Origin: Lachnospiraceae bacterium | GTDB taxonomy: Bacteria; Bacillota; Clostridia; Lachnospirales; Lachnospiraceae | Length of the DNA: 64,000 bases | Assembly (NCBI GenBank): GCA_017396555.1 | Contig: JAFQLS010000044.1 | Span: 1-64,000 of the forward strand | Direction: 5' to 3' | In this document: piece by piece, positions 38,400 to 47,566 of the stretch | Layout of the letters: the number at the start of each line of letters is the position of its first letter | How positions within the stretch are numbered: the stretch's first letter is position 1 | Made by a program: the position numbers and the translations under genes | Notes under the pieces: model-generated | What the model saw: the letters and a program-made list of their open reading frames with translations, nothing else | Told to the model about the DNA's origin: nothing | Databases searched by the model: none

Positions 38400-39938
38400 T
38401 TATTGTAAATAATTATTAGGATTTTGCTGTACTCCCCATACTAATATCTCAAAATGTACATGAGGGCCTGTACTATTACCTGTATTACCGCTTCTTGCAA
38501 TCTGTTCATACTGAGCAACTGTCTGACCAGGATATACTAACACTTCGTTAAGGTGTGCATATCTGGTGTGCTTACCATCCGGATGTGCAATTTCAACACA
38601 GTATCCATAGCCATTTCTCCAACCGGCACTGACAACTGTACCACCACATGAAGCAAATACAGACGTTCCAATTGGGCAAGCCCAGTCTATACCTTTATGG
38701 ACAGTTCCCCATCTTGCTCCATAATCTGATGATAAATATCCTCCATATATCGGTTTTACATATGTTGGTGGTGTAAGAGTACCAACCTCTACAACCTTAG
38801 CCACTGCTTCTGTAATAACCTTTTCCTCGAGAATCTCCCTGTTAATCTCAACACCGTTCTTATATGTTATCTCGGCTGTAACATTTCTATATCCGGTTTT
38901 ACCTTCATTAAGTACATTTTCATAATTTGTGTATTCATTATCATTATATACATATTCTACAGGTAGATTAAAATCCTCGTCAAAATTCTTAATCTTACTA
39001 ACAAGTACAGACAACTCCGGTTCCGGAACAGTTACGATAAGTTCATCACCCACACCAATAAAACTGTCCTCTTTAAGACCTTCATTCATTGCCAACAATT
39101 CTGCAAGTCTTAAATCAAATTTATCAGCTATTACTGATAAACAATCTCCTGATTCAACTACATATATCTGGTTCTTTTCCTTTTCTTTGGTAACCTGCTC
39201 AATAGCTTCTTCAACAGAAATCACCTTGGAGCTGTCTACATAACACTGAGTAATCTCAACATTTTCCTCAAATGTAATCCCTGACATTCCAAGCTTAATT
39301 TCCTTCTCTTCCTCTTTGTCATTCTTCTTATCTGTGGAATTTCCTTTTTCATCCTCACTTGAAGCTACTGTATTCTTATCTGCTGCTTCAATATCAGCAG
39401 AAACCATCTGGGATGTAAGTGTAGAATCAGAATCTCCAAGTGACACAATGTCAACCGTAAATTTGTTATTCTTATTATACTTAGCCGTAGCAGCATCAAA
39501 CAACGCAACTACATCCTCTTTGCTCGCAAGTGTAACTGTAAATCCATCAATATTTACCATATATGCTTCACTCTTAACATCTATAGTAGCATCTGATAAC
39601 ACGGCATACATTGATTCCACAAGCTTGTCATTACTATCTATTATCCCTGTAACCTTATTCTGTTTGTATATCTTAAGCTCAGTATCCGCAAAAGTAAGTG
39701 TCTCACTCTCAGAATTCATCTTACGTCTTGCTTCCTTAAAAGCCTCATTAATTTCCTCTTCAGTTCTTGCTGCTCCAACCTTTTCACCATTAAGTTCAGC
39801 CACAAAATACCCCTCACTCTGGTTAGCCTTTGCTGTATACACCCAAGGAGAAGCCAAAAGCATAATAAAACAGCTTGATATAGCTGCTGCAATATAAGTT
39901 ATCCTAATTTTTTTACTTCTTTTAGTTATCTTTTTCAT
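38400..39938 (-). CDS. M23 peptidase with LysM and G5 domains
   Basis: 512 aa. N-terminal membrane helix or signal (about 12-35), a repeated alpha/beta region (45-200), a LysM domain with VVESGDCLSVIADKF (about 255-300), a G5-like domain with YRNVTAEITYKNGVEINREIL (about 330-385) and a C-terminal LytM peptidase with HKGIDW and HVHFE, both zinc motifs intact. It should cut cross-links in peptidoglycan at the outer face. Its AAGAGG ribosome site lies in an inverted repeat (39945-40016). Confidence 0.9.
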   Translation of the reverse strand: MKKITKRSKKIRITYIAAAISSCFIMLLASPWVYTAKANQSEGYFVAELNGEKVGAARTEEEINEAFKEARRKMNSESETLTFADTELKIYKQNKVTGIIDSNDKLVESMYAVLSDATIDVKSEAYMVNIDGFTVTLASKEDVVALFDAATAKYNKNNKFTVDIVSLGDSDSTLTSQMVSADIEAADKNTVASSEDEKGNSTDKKNDKEEEKEIKLGMSGITFEENVEITQCYVDSSKVISVEEAIEQVTKEKEKNQIYVVESGDCLSVIADKFDLRLAELLAMNEGLKEDSFIGVGDELIVTVPEPELSVLVSKIKNFDEDFNLPVEYVYNDNEYTNYENVLNEGKTGYRNVTAEITYKNGVEINREILEEKVITEAVAKVVEVGTLTPPTYVKPIYGGYLSSDYGARWGTVHKGIDWACPIGTSVFASCGGTVVSAGWRNGYGYCVEIAHPDGKHTRYAHLNEVLVYPGQTVAQYEQIARSGNTGNSTGPHVHFEILVWGVQQNPNNYLQ

Positions 39939-39944
39939 AAAAAT

Positions 39945-40016
39945 AAACCTCTTTTTAAATTTAAAAAAAATTTAACATTTCTGTAACAAACTTATTTTAG
40001 CAATAAAAAGAGGTTT
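39945..40016 (-). promoter_or_regulatory. Inverted repeat covering the ribosome site of the M23 gene
   Basis: AAACCTCTTTTT at 39945-39956 and AAAAAGAGGTTT at 40005-40016 form a perfect 12-bp inverted repeat with a 48-bp loop. On the minus strand the second arm is the AAGAGG ribosome site of the M23 gene, so pairing would hide it; it could also act as a weak terminator after aroK. Confidence 0.5.
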
Positions 40017-40028
40017 TGTAAAGCATAA

Positions 40029-40520
40029 TTATAATATTTCCAATATTTTCTCTATAGTTTCTTCAACATTTAATCCATCCTCAGACACAATGTAGTCTGC
40101 ATACTTCTCATAAAGCGGACATCGCTCCTCATAAATATCCTTCAAATCCTGTCCTTCTTTAAGAACTACGCCTCGTCCTTTTATATCGTGAAGTCTTCCT
40201 GATAAAGTTTCATACCCTATTTTGAGATATAAAATCTTACCTATATTTTTATAATGTTCCATAGCTTCTTTGCCATATATAGCACTTCCGCCGGTAGCAA
40301 TTATACATTTATCTCCATCAATCGAAGCATTAATTCTATTTTCAATCTCAATAAAACCCTCCACGCCCTCTTGCAAAATTATCTCTTTAAGAAGGCGTTT
40401 CTCCTGATTTTGAATTATAATATCAGCATCTACAAATGTATACCCTAACATTTTTGCCAATATAACACCTATTGTACTTTTTCCTACTCCCGGCATTCCT
40501 ACCAATATAATGTTATTCAT
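40029..40520 (-). CDS. aroK: Shikimate kinase
   Basis: 163 aa from the ATG at 40520 (an ATG three codons earlier is also possible). P-loop GMPGVGKSTIG, then DADIIIQNQE and the shikimate-binding GGSAIYG; the lid has KGRGVVLKEGQDL. It phosphorylates shikimate in aromatic amino acid synthesis. The start overlaps the end of the upstream ATPase gene by 8 bp, so the two are coupled. Confidence 0.9.
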   Translation of the reverse strand: MNNIILVGMPGVGKSTIGVILAKMLGYTFVDADIIIQNQEKRLLKEIILQEGVEGFIEIENRINASIDGDKCIIATGGSAIYGKEAMEHYKNIGKILYLKIGYETLSGRLHDIKGRGVVLKEGQDLKDIYEERCPLYEKYADYIVSEDGLNVEETIEKILEIL

Positions 40521-42384
40521 TTTCTTCATCTTTCCTTCTGTTTTCAAAATATACAAATCTGTCTATAGCATCAAGAATATTAGCAAAATTTTCTCTAGGC
40601 GCAACATCAATATATTTCTTAAGTATTTCTATTTCCCTGTCACGCTTATATTTTCCATAAAATATATCAAATAGATTATGACCTCTTACAAATATTCTGA
40701 TATTTTCCATATTATCCTTAAGATCCTGTTTGCTATTAATTCTTACATTTTTAAATTTGCACATTCTTTTCATACTTGGCAGTCTTGAAAGGTAGTCCTT
40801 ATATTTCTGCCAAAGGATATTATAAAATTCTTCTTCATTTTTAATAACACCAATTTTAGCCATTACCTTTGGATCAAGAAAATAGTTTTCAAATGAATAG
40901 TACTTTAATACAAGTACATTCTTAGGTGTTACCTTAGGAAGATTTGCTATATCCTCTTTACTTCTTTGCTCATAGTAGCTACAAAGCTGTTTTACAAGAT
41001 GCTTCGGATTCTTTCCATCAGAATCTCTTATCATAAGAAACTGATCCTTAAGATAGAGCTTATTAATATATTTAAGATTTGCATATGTCTTAATATTTGT
41101 ACAGCTATTTGTTGGAATAATTGATATTCTCTGCAACATTCCTTTATCATCATATATTTCAGAGTAATATTTTTCCAAAAGTAACGGAAGTCTGTTACTA
41201 TCCTGCTTACCCTCTACAATGAATACAAAGCTAACATTCATCAAATCATTTGCAGTATATCCAAGGTCGTCAAGAATTGCATCTATGTCCGGATTCTCCT
41301 TAACAATTGTATAAAATTCTTCATCCAGATAAATCTGTTTAATCTGCTTTGAAGAGAAATTAAATATTAAATTTGGTGAATGTGTTGAAAACCAAATCTG
41401 ATTTTTCTTTGACAGTCTAAATAAAATCTCACTCGCAGTTTTCTGTAATTGAGGATGGAGATAAATTTCCGGGTCTTCAATCATAATTATACTCGGAACA
41501 CTATTTTCTTCACTTATGTATGCTTCCAGCAGCGAAAGCAAATACATACTTCGCATACCTGCACTCATTGTAGATAAATTAAGTGTAACATTTCTCTCTT
41601 CATTATGAACAGTACCATATAATTTGAACATTTCATCCGGATTACAAATAACCTGATATTTAACATGGTGCATAGGATATCCATTGTTTCGAAGGTATTT
41701 ATTAACAAGCCCTTCAAAATTATCCATTTTCTTGCTAAACACTTTATACTCGAGAAGCTTAGCAGTTTCCATTATATCAAGGTCAGCCGGTGATTTCTTA
41801 TTAATTGCTCCTATACAGCTAAAGCACTTATTACAGCTTTTTGCAGTGTCAAACATACATTTATTCTCATGCATTTTATATAACTCACCATCGCCCTGAA
41901 AGCTTAATAACGCATCTTGAAATTCCTTTATATTTCTCGCTGAATCAATAAAATAAACCTTTGGGAAAACTTCCTTTATATAATTATTATTTCTCTTAAC
42001 ACCATCATCATACCTAATCTTCCCGTCTTTATTCATAATGAATGTAAAGCTTAATCTGCCATCAACAAATGATGGAAGCTTGCTTTTGAAATCACTTTCC
42101 CACAATTCTCTTCTCTTATATTTTGACACCGCACCATTGCTATGCAAAATCTCCATATCATTTTCGTCATACTCAAGAGTCATTGCAATTTCAATATTCT
42201 TACCATATTCATTAAACTGCTCCGGCTTAATTTGGCTCATTCCTGCAACAGCCTTAATAGCATCAAGAACAACCGTCTTACCGGCATTATTTTTACCTAC
42301 AAGAATACAGGCACTATCAACTTCTGTAATCTCAAGATGTCTTATCGACTTAAAATTATCAATACTTATTGAACTAATTTTCAT
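40513..42384 (-). CDS. OLD-family-like ATPase with TOPRIM-type domain
   Basis: 623 aa. ABC-type head: Walker A GKNNAGKT at 30-37, signature NLSTMSAGMRSM at about 269-280, Walker B IIMIEDPEIYLHP, H-loop STHSP. A TOPRIM-like part follows with E391 in VEGKQD and D454/D456 in RDSDG, as in OLD nucleases. Residues 176-190 carry four cysteines (C-x7-C-x2-C-x2-C) that could bind metal, an unusual insertion. There is no GajB-type helicase neighbour, so a class 1 OLD role in DNA repair or phage defence is possible. Confidence 0.75.
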   Translation of the reverse strand: MKISSISIDNFKSIRHLEITEVDSACILVGKNNAGKTVVLDAIKAVAGMSQIKPEQFNEYGKNIEIAMTLEYDENDMEILHSNGAVSKYKRRELWESDFKSKLPSFVDGRLSFTFIMNKDGKIRYDDGVKRNNNYIKEVFPKVYFIDSARNIKEFQDALLSFQGDGELYKMHENKCMFDTAKSCNKCFSCIGAINKKSPADLDIMETAKLLEYKVFSKKMDNFEGLVNKYLRNNGYPMHHVKYQVICNPDEMFKLYGTVHNEERNVTLNLSTMSAGMRSMYLLSLLEAYISEENSVPSIIMIEDPEIYLHPQLQKTASEILFRLSKKNQIWFSTHSPNLIFNFSSKQIKQIYLDEEFYTIVKENPDIDAILDDLGYTANDLMNVSFVFIVEGKQDSNRLPLLLEKYYSEIYDDKGMLQRISIIPTNSCTNIKTYANLKYINKLYLKDQFLMIRDSDGKNPKHLVKQLCSYYEQRSKEDIANLPKVTPKNVLVLKYYSFENYFLDPKVMAKIGVIKNEEEFYNILWQKYKDYLSRLPSMKRMCKFKNVRINSKQDLKDNMENIRIFVRGHNLFDIFYGKYKRDREIEILKKYIDVAPRENFANILDAIDRFVYFENRRKDEENE

Positions 42385-42419
42385 ACTGCCTCCATTTCCG
42401 AAGCGATTTACGTTTCAGC

Positions 42420-42977
42420 TTACTTCTTTATGCTATATCCGAATTTGCCGATTTTCTTTCCCATTGTGAAATATTCCCCATGCGAATACACAATTGGATT
42501 AGCCAATGATAAATCAAATTTGCCTGTCTCATCCATATATTTTTCATCGGCATGTACAGCTAATACTTCTGCCACAAACATATCGTGAGAGCCATATTCC
42601 TTTACCTCAATAACTCTACATTCTATGTTGACAGGGCTTTCCTTAATCATAGGAGCCTTTACATATGTCGCTTCCTCTTTAGTCAGATTCATTTCTTTGA
42701 ACTTATCCATATCTCTGCCTGAACGCACACCACAAAAATCTGTTGCATACACAAGCTCCTCAGTAGTAAGGTTAATAACAAACTCACCTGTCTTCTTTAG
42801 CATATCATAAGAATGTCTTTCCTTTCTCACAGAAATATACGCAAGCGCAGGATTTGTACAAATCGTTCCTGTCCATGCAATTGTTACAACATTATCATTT
42901 CCCTCTCCATCTGTTACTGTTACCAATACTACAGGTAATGGATATACCATATTACCCGGTTTCCAAGTCTGTTTCAT
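42420..42977 (-). CDS. Flavin reductase family protein
   Basis: 185 aa, ATG at 42977 with GGAGG ten bases upstream; the GGAGG overlaps an earlier in-frame ATG, which is therefore unlikely. FMN-binding split-barrel motifs include YPLPVVLVTVTDGEGNDNVVTIAWTGTICTNPALAYISVRKERHSY. Such proteins reduce free flavin or act as flavoredoxins. It follows the pyrophosphatase gene by about 18 bp. Confidence 0.85.
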   Translation of the reverse strand: MKQTWKPGNMVYPLPVVLVTVTDGEGNDNVVTIAWTGTICTNPALAYISVRKERHSYDMLKKTGEFVINLTTEELVYATDFCGVRSGRDMDKFKEMNLTKEEATYVKAPMIKESPVNIECRVIEVKEYGSHDMFVAEVLAVHADEKYMDETGKFDLSLANPIVYSHGEYFTMGKKIGKFGYSIKK

Positions 42978-42995
42978 TTTAACACTAGCCTCCAT

Positions 42996-44645
42996 TTAAT
43001 TTGATATTGCTGCCATAAGGGCAGGTATTAATTGTTTCTTACGCGACACCATTCCCTTTATTACTGCCGAATTAATGTCAGGAACTATTCCAAATGCTTC
43101 TTCTATGAGCTGACCTGCATTGTCACCTACATACAAGAGCTCTGTGGACTCTTCTAAAATATTTGTAAGCATAAAGAAAATATCCATTTCTCCATGCTCC
43201 TTATACGCCTTATCAAGATATTTTATCAGTCTGTCTCTTATCGCATCCAAATCCTCTGCCGTCATTGCATTAATCTGGCCGACTCCAAAATCCAGACCAT
43301 CGGATGAAAACTTTTTGAAATCCTGATAGAATATCGCCTCCGAAGATTTCTTCTTAAGGTTGCTTCCCGCATTAAACATTTCCTTTGCAAATGTTTCCGT
43401 ATCTATATCTGCAATTCTGGCCAATTGCTCTGCTGCCATCTTGTCAATTGCCGTACAGGTAGGTGACTTATACAAAAGCGTATCCGAAAGTATTGCCGCA
43501 CACAAAATTCCTGCTATCTTCTTAGGTACCTCAATTCCTTTTTCAAGATACATCTGATAAACTATCGTAGCAGTACAGCCAAGCGGCTGATTTCTAAAAT
43601 ACACTGGCGAAATAGTTTCAATTGCCGCAATTCTATGATGGTCTATTATCTCAAGAATCTCTGTACTGTCTATACCCTCCACAGCCTGACTTTTCTCATT
43701 GTGGTCTACAAGAATAACTTTTTTCTTATCCGTATCGAGTAAATCTCTTCTGGAAATCATTCCCACATACCTATCCTTGCTGTCAAGCACAGGAAAATTT
43801 CTAAATCTCTTCTTAGCCATAACGTTTCTAATATCATCAACAAATTCACTCGTATGAAATTTGATAATATTTTCTCTTGTCATAAAATAGCTGATAGGCA
43901 TACTCTGATTAATAAGCCTTGCCGTTGTAAATGTATCATGTGGCGTAATAATAATTGTACAATTAATCTTCTTGGCTTCTTCAAGAACATCATCCTGAAT
44001 CTGTGCATTATTACAGGCAACAATACATCCTGCCTGCATCTTAATGGCACATAACTGCGACTCAATTCTGTTACTTAAAATAACCAAGTCATTTTTCTTA
44101 ATTCGCTGTTCCATAAGCTCCGGTGCAGCCGCCGCAATATGTACTTTACCCTCAATATAATAGCTTTCCGGATTACCGAGGATTATCTCACCATCAATAG
44201 TTTCTGCTATATTCTTATACTTTGTATGGGCTGTCGACAAAATATTATTATCATACACATCCATATAAGACTCTGCTATGTCATCAGTTGTAATCACCCC
44301 TTCAAGTCTGTCATTCTTAGTAATAGGCAAGGTTACCACATTAAGCTCTTTCATTAGATTCCAGGCTTTTTTTAGTGAAATACCTCTATCTACTCCGGCA
44401 GTCTCTCCTATCTTAATATCATGAATTTTTGACCTTATATCATTTACATAAACCGGAAATTTTACGTCAAATTTCTTAAGTACATATCGTGTCTCCTCAT
44501 TTGGCTGTCCTGCCATCTTAGGAACATATATATCTGTATTTTCGCTCAGATTCTTTAATGTTGCATATGCTATCGCCGAACAGATACTATCTGTATCGGG
44601 ATTTCTATGACCTATAACACTTATCTCTTCATTTCTTAATGGCAT
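42996..44645 (-). CDS. Manganese-dependent inorganic pyrophosphatase with CBS and DRTGG domains
   Basis: 549 aa, ATG at 44645 with GGAGAGGG upstream. DHH-type motifs: GHRNPDTDSICSAIAY, DHNEKSQAVEG and IDHHR. Between the catalytic halves lie two CBS motifs (about 72-125 and 255-310) with a DRTGG domain (about 125-250). This long form of PPase is known from Clostridia and is regulated by adenine nucleotides and, in some, diadenosine phosphates. It hydrolyses pyrophosphate. Confidence 0.92.
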   Translation of the reverse strand: MPLRNEEISVIGHRNPDTDSICSAIAYATLKNLSENTDIYVPKMAGQPNEETRYVLKKFDVKFPVYVNDIRSKIHDIKIGETAGVDRGISLKKAWNLMKELNVVTLPITKNDRLEGVITTDDIAESYMDVYDNNILSTAHTKYKNIAETIDGEIILGNPESYYIEGKVHIAAAAPELMEQRIKKNDLVILSNRIESQLCAIKMQAGCIVACNNAQIQDDVLEEAKKINCTIIITPHDTFTTARLINQSMPISYFMTRENIIKFHTSEFVDDIRNVMAKKRFRNFPVLDSKDRYVGMISRRDLLDTDKKKVILVDHNEKSQAVEGIDSTEILEIIDHHRIAAIETISPVYFRNQPLGCTATIVYQMYLEKGIEVPKKIAGILCAAILSDTLLYKSPTCTAIDKMAAEQLARIADIDTETFAKEMFNAGSNLKKKSSEAIFYQDFKKFSSDGLDFGVGQINAMTAEDLDAIRDRLIKYLDKAYKEHGEMDIFFMLTNILEESTELLYVGDNAGQLIEEAFGIVPDINSAVIKGMVSRKKQLIPALMAAISN

Positions 44646-44674
44646 ATCTGTCAACCCTCTCCTTTTTATTTAAT

Positions 44675-44729
44675 AACAGAAAAACTTTTCACCCACTACA
44701 TAATTAGTGTGGATGAAAAGTTTTCTGTT
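44675..44729 (-). repeat. Long inverted repeat across the 3' end of the small membrane gene
   Basis: AACAGAAAAACTTTTCACCCA (44675-44695 region, arms about 20 bp) pairs with TGGATGAAAAGTTTTCTGTT (44710-44729). No T tract follows on the minus strand, so it is more likely an RNA processing or stability hairpin than a terminator. Confidence 0.6.
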
Positions 44730-44893
44730 AAATCTTCTCTTTGTGGAAGGGCATTATCATTTTTCTTTGGAAACAAAAAACCTAACACCACAATAGCTAT
44801 CATAATAAATGTATAAATAAACAGAATTAGAATATATTTTTTTGCTCTAGCGCTTTCCACATCTTTTACTTGATTCTTACTTTCTTTTTTCAT
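44696..44893 (-). CDS. Small single-helix membrane protein
   Basis: 65 aa, ATG at 44893 with AAAGGGAG upstream. One membrane helix at about 20-42 (LILFIYTFIMIAIVVLGFLF), basic before and acidic after, so the N-terminus should be cytoplasmic. Its start lies inside the end of the upstream membrane-protein gene, which implies coupling. Function unknown. Confidence 0.65.
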   Translation of the reverse strand: MKKESKNQVKDVESARAKKYILILFIYTFIMIAIVVLGFLFPKKNDNALPQREDLTENFSSTLIM

Positions 44894-45305
44894 TTTTACG
44901 TCTCCCTTTATTTCTAAATTTCTCAAGTCTTTTCAATAACATAGTTGCACTTAAAGAACCGAAATATCCAAACACGATATACACCGGTACATACACAAGT
45001 GCTGTATATCCAAACATAAGCATCGCCGCCGGCATAAAATACACACCTAAAATAATGGCTATATACCATCTGAAACCATATTTTCTGGTGCTTAAAAAAC
45101 ATGCTATAAATGTATAAAATGGATATACTCCTACAAGCAACATCCTCATAACAGCTTCCCATAACTCTAACTTATCCGCGTAACTAACATTGAATACAAA
45201 CGGAAACAAATAATAAAGTACACAGCCAAAGCCTAAAAAAATATATAACTGCTTATAAAATTTCTTTTCCCTTAATTCTTCCTCTTTAATAGAAATCTTT
45301 GCCAT
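44877..45305 (-). CDS. Small membrane protein, unknown
   Basis: 142 aa, ATG at 45305 with GAAGG upstream. Four predicted membrane helices at about 20-38, 50-72, 78-95 and 100-122, and a strongly basic C-terminus. It overlaps the next small membrane gene by 17 bp. It is divergent from the MoxR operon. Family not recognised. Confidence 0.7.
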   Translation of the reverse strand: MAKISIKEEELREKKFYKQLYIFLGFGCVLYYLFPFVFNVSYADKLELWEAVMRMLLVGVYPFYTFIACFLSTRKYGFRWYIAIILGVYFMPAAMLMFGYTALVYVPVYIVFGYFGSLSATMLLKRLEKFRNKGRRKNEKRK

Positions 45306-45402
45306 TTTAGTCAACCTTCCTTCTATACCATTCTATACTATATATCAAAAATATACAAGCTTAATTACTCAAATGATTATTCAAATTAATTTCATAAATA
45401 TT

Positions 45403-45431
45403 GTGACAACACCATTAAAATGTTTTATAAT
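45403..45431 (+). promoter_or_regulatory. Promoter of the MoxR operon
   Basis: GTGACA (45403-45408), 17-bp spacer, TATAAT (45426-45431), about 33 bp before the ribosome site. Confidence 0.6.
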
Positions 45432-45469
45432 AGTACAAACTATAATTAATGTATATGGAGGAATAATTA

Positions 45470-46423
45470 ATGGAAATCGAAAAGATACATCTATTAGCAA
45501 CCGACATTAAAAATAATATCGGTAAAATCATTATTGGAAAGTCTCAAACTATCGACTTTATGTTAGCAGCTCTTATTAGCGGCGGACATATATTGTTAGA
45601 GGATACACCGGGAACCGGTAAAACTATGTTGGCCAAGTCTCTTGCCAAATCTATAACAGCAGATTTTTCAAGAATACAGTTTACGCCTGACCTTTTGCCT
45701 TCTGATATAACAGGTCTTAACATCTATAATCAGAAGGAACAGGAATTTACTTTTATTCCGGGTCCAATTTTTACAAATATACTTCTTGCCGACGAAATAA
45801 ATCGTGCAACACCAAGAACTCAGTCAAGTCTTCTTGAATGTATGGAAGAACGTCAGGTTACAGTTGATGGAGACACAAGAATTCTTAACAAGCCATTTCT
45901 TGTAATCGCAACACAGAATCCAATTGAGACGGCCGGTACATTTTCATTGCCGGAGGCTCAGATGGATAGATTTATGATGCAGTTATCAATGGGAACTCCT
46001 AGCAAAGACGAAGAACTTGCTATTATGGACAGATTTATTGCAAATAATCCATTAGAACAAATCGAAGCTGTATGTAGTGCAGAGGATATTGTTAATATGC
46101 AGTCAGCTATCTGCAATGTACATGTGCATCCTACCCTTCGTAAATACATTGCTGATATTATTCATGCTACAAGAAGCAATTCATCAATATCATCCGGAGT
46201 AAGTCCAAGAGGAACTCTTGCATTGCTTAAAGCATCTCAGGCATATGCAGCAATTAATGGAAGAAGCTATGTGATTCCTGAGGATATCAAGGCATTGGCA
46301 ATACCTGTACTTGCTCATAGAATTGTTTCATATACAAGTCTTTCACAGACAGCCGGAAAAGAAAATATAATTAACGATATAGTAAGTCAAATCCCTGTTC
46401 CTACAGAAGAATGGGACAAATAA
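45470..46423 (+). CDS. MoxR-family AAA ATPase
   Basis: 317 aa. Walker A EDTPGTGKTMLAKSLA, Walker B ILLADEINRATPRTQSSLLECMEERQV, sensor 1 VIATQNPIE, and the C-terminal lid with GVSPRGTLALLKASQA. MoxR proteins act as chaperones for metal or protein insertion, normally with a DUF58 and a transglutaminase/membrane protein. Strong GGAGG start; first of three genes. Confidence 0.93.
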   Translation: MEIEKIHLLATDIKNNIGKIIIGKSQTIDFMLAALISGGHILLEDTPGTGKTMLAKSLAKSITADFSRIQFTPDLLPSDITGLNIYNQKEQEFTFIPGPIFTNILLADEINRATPRTQSSLLECMEERQVTVDGDTRILNKPFLVIATQNPIETAGTFSLPEAQMDRFMMQLSMGTPSKDEELAIMDRFIANNPLEQIEAVCSAEDIVNMQSAICNVHVHPTLRKYIADIIHATRSNSSISSGVSPRGTLALLKASQAYAAINGRSYVIPEDIKALAIPVLAHRIVSYTSLSQTAGKENIINDIVSQIPVPTEEWDK

Positions 46424-46435
46424 CAGGAGGTGCCC

Positions 46436-47566
46436 ATGCAGCTAATAATTGCCCTTGTCTGTATATATATATTCTTTAGATTACAGGCCATTATTTATAA
46501 AACTTCATGGAAAAAGGGATTTAGCGCAGGAATTTCTTTCGAATCACATACATGTCGCGAAGGGGATAGAAATTCATTAACAGAAACTGTTACGAATAAT
46601 AAATTACTCCCCCTGCCAATGGTAAATGTAAAATTTTCAACGCCACGTTCATTTGTATTTGAAAACGAAGATAATTCCTCTATAACGGATTATTACTACA
46701 GAAACGATGTATTTACGTTATTAAACAGACAGACAATAAAGAGAACTTTGAATTTTAGATGTATGCGTCGAGGTTGCTTTAATATTAATGATATTTCAAT
46801 CATTACAAGCGACCTTCTTATGAGACAATCGCTGTCAACGAAATTTGTGTGTAACACTGTTATACATGTATATCCAAGACGAGTAGATATTACTCCTTTT
46901 GAAATACCATTTAAAACAATAATCGGAAATTATGTTACACAGAAGCATACCATTGATGACCCGTTTGAATTCAGAGGAATTCGCGAATATCAGCCATATG
47001 ATACTATGCGAAGTATTAATTGGAAAATTTCTGCAAGACAGAACAAACTGCAGGTAAATACATTTTTTACAACAGCTTCTCAAGAGGTTGTAATATTCCT
47101 AAACCTTGACTCTGAGGTATTTACAAAAAGCGAACGTTTACAGGAAGCAGGAATACAAATTGCCGGAACATTAGCGGATAAATTTGTAGCACAAAGAATT
47201 CCTGTTGCCCTTGAGACAAATGGTCATGACATTTTTACCAAAGAACAGATTTGTAGAAAATCCGGTTCAGGTCCAAATCATATTGAAGCAATAGATCATT
47301 CATTGTCACGAATAGATTTGAACCAGCCTTATGATGATTTTACAACTATGATAAAGGATTACTTCGAATCCAAGATATCTACCGGAGGAATAAGTACTAA
47401 TTCATTTTACATATTTATTTCCAACTATCGACATGATAATTTGATGGATTATTACGGTACTCTAAAATCGCTTGGCTTAGCCTGCTATTTTATAGTTCCT
47501 GAATTCAAAATTACACCTGTTGATGTTTCACAACCGGATGTATATACATGGGAGGTGGATGCTTAA
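46436..47566 (+). CDS. DUF58 protein
   Basis: 376 aa, ATG at 46436 with AGGAGG five bases upstream. One N-terminal membrane segment (about 3-20), an adjacent beta-rich part (30-150) and the DUF58 signature DDPFEFRGIREYQPYDTMRSINWKISARQNKLQV at about 180-215, within a von Willebrand-like fold. Partner of the MoxR ATPase just upstream and of the membrane protein after it, which starts at the next base. Confidence 0.88.
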   Translation: MQLIIALVCIYIFFRLQAIIYKTSWKKGFSAGISFESHTCREGDRNSLTETVTNNKLLPLPMVNVKFSTPRSFVFENEDNSSITDYYYRNDVFTLLNRQTIKRTLNFRCMRRGCFNINDISIITSDLLMRQSLSTKFVCNTVIHVYPRRVDITPFEIPFKTIIGNYVTQKHTIDDPFEFRGIREYQPYDTMRSINWKISARQNKLQVNTFFTTASQEVVIFLNLDSEVFTKSERLQEAGIQIAGTLADKFVAQRIPVALETNGHDIFTKEQICRKSGSGPNHIEAIDHSLSRIDLNQPYDDFTTMIKDYFESKISTGGISTNSFYIFISNYRHDNLMDYYGTLKSLGLACYFIVPEFKITPVDVSQPDVYTWEVDA

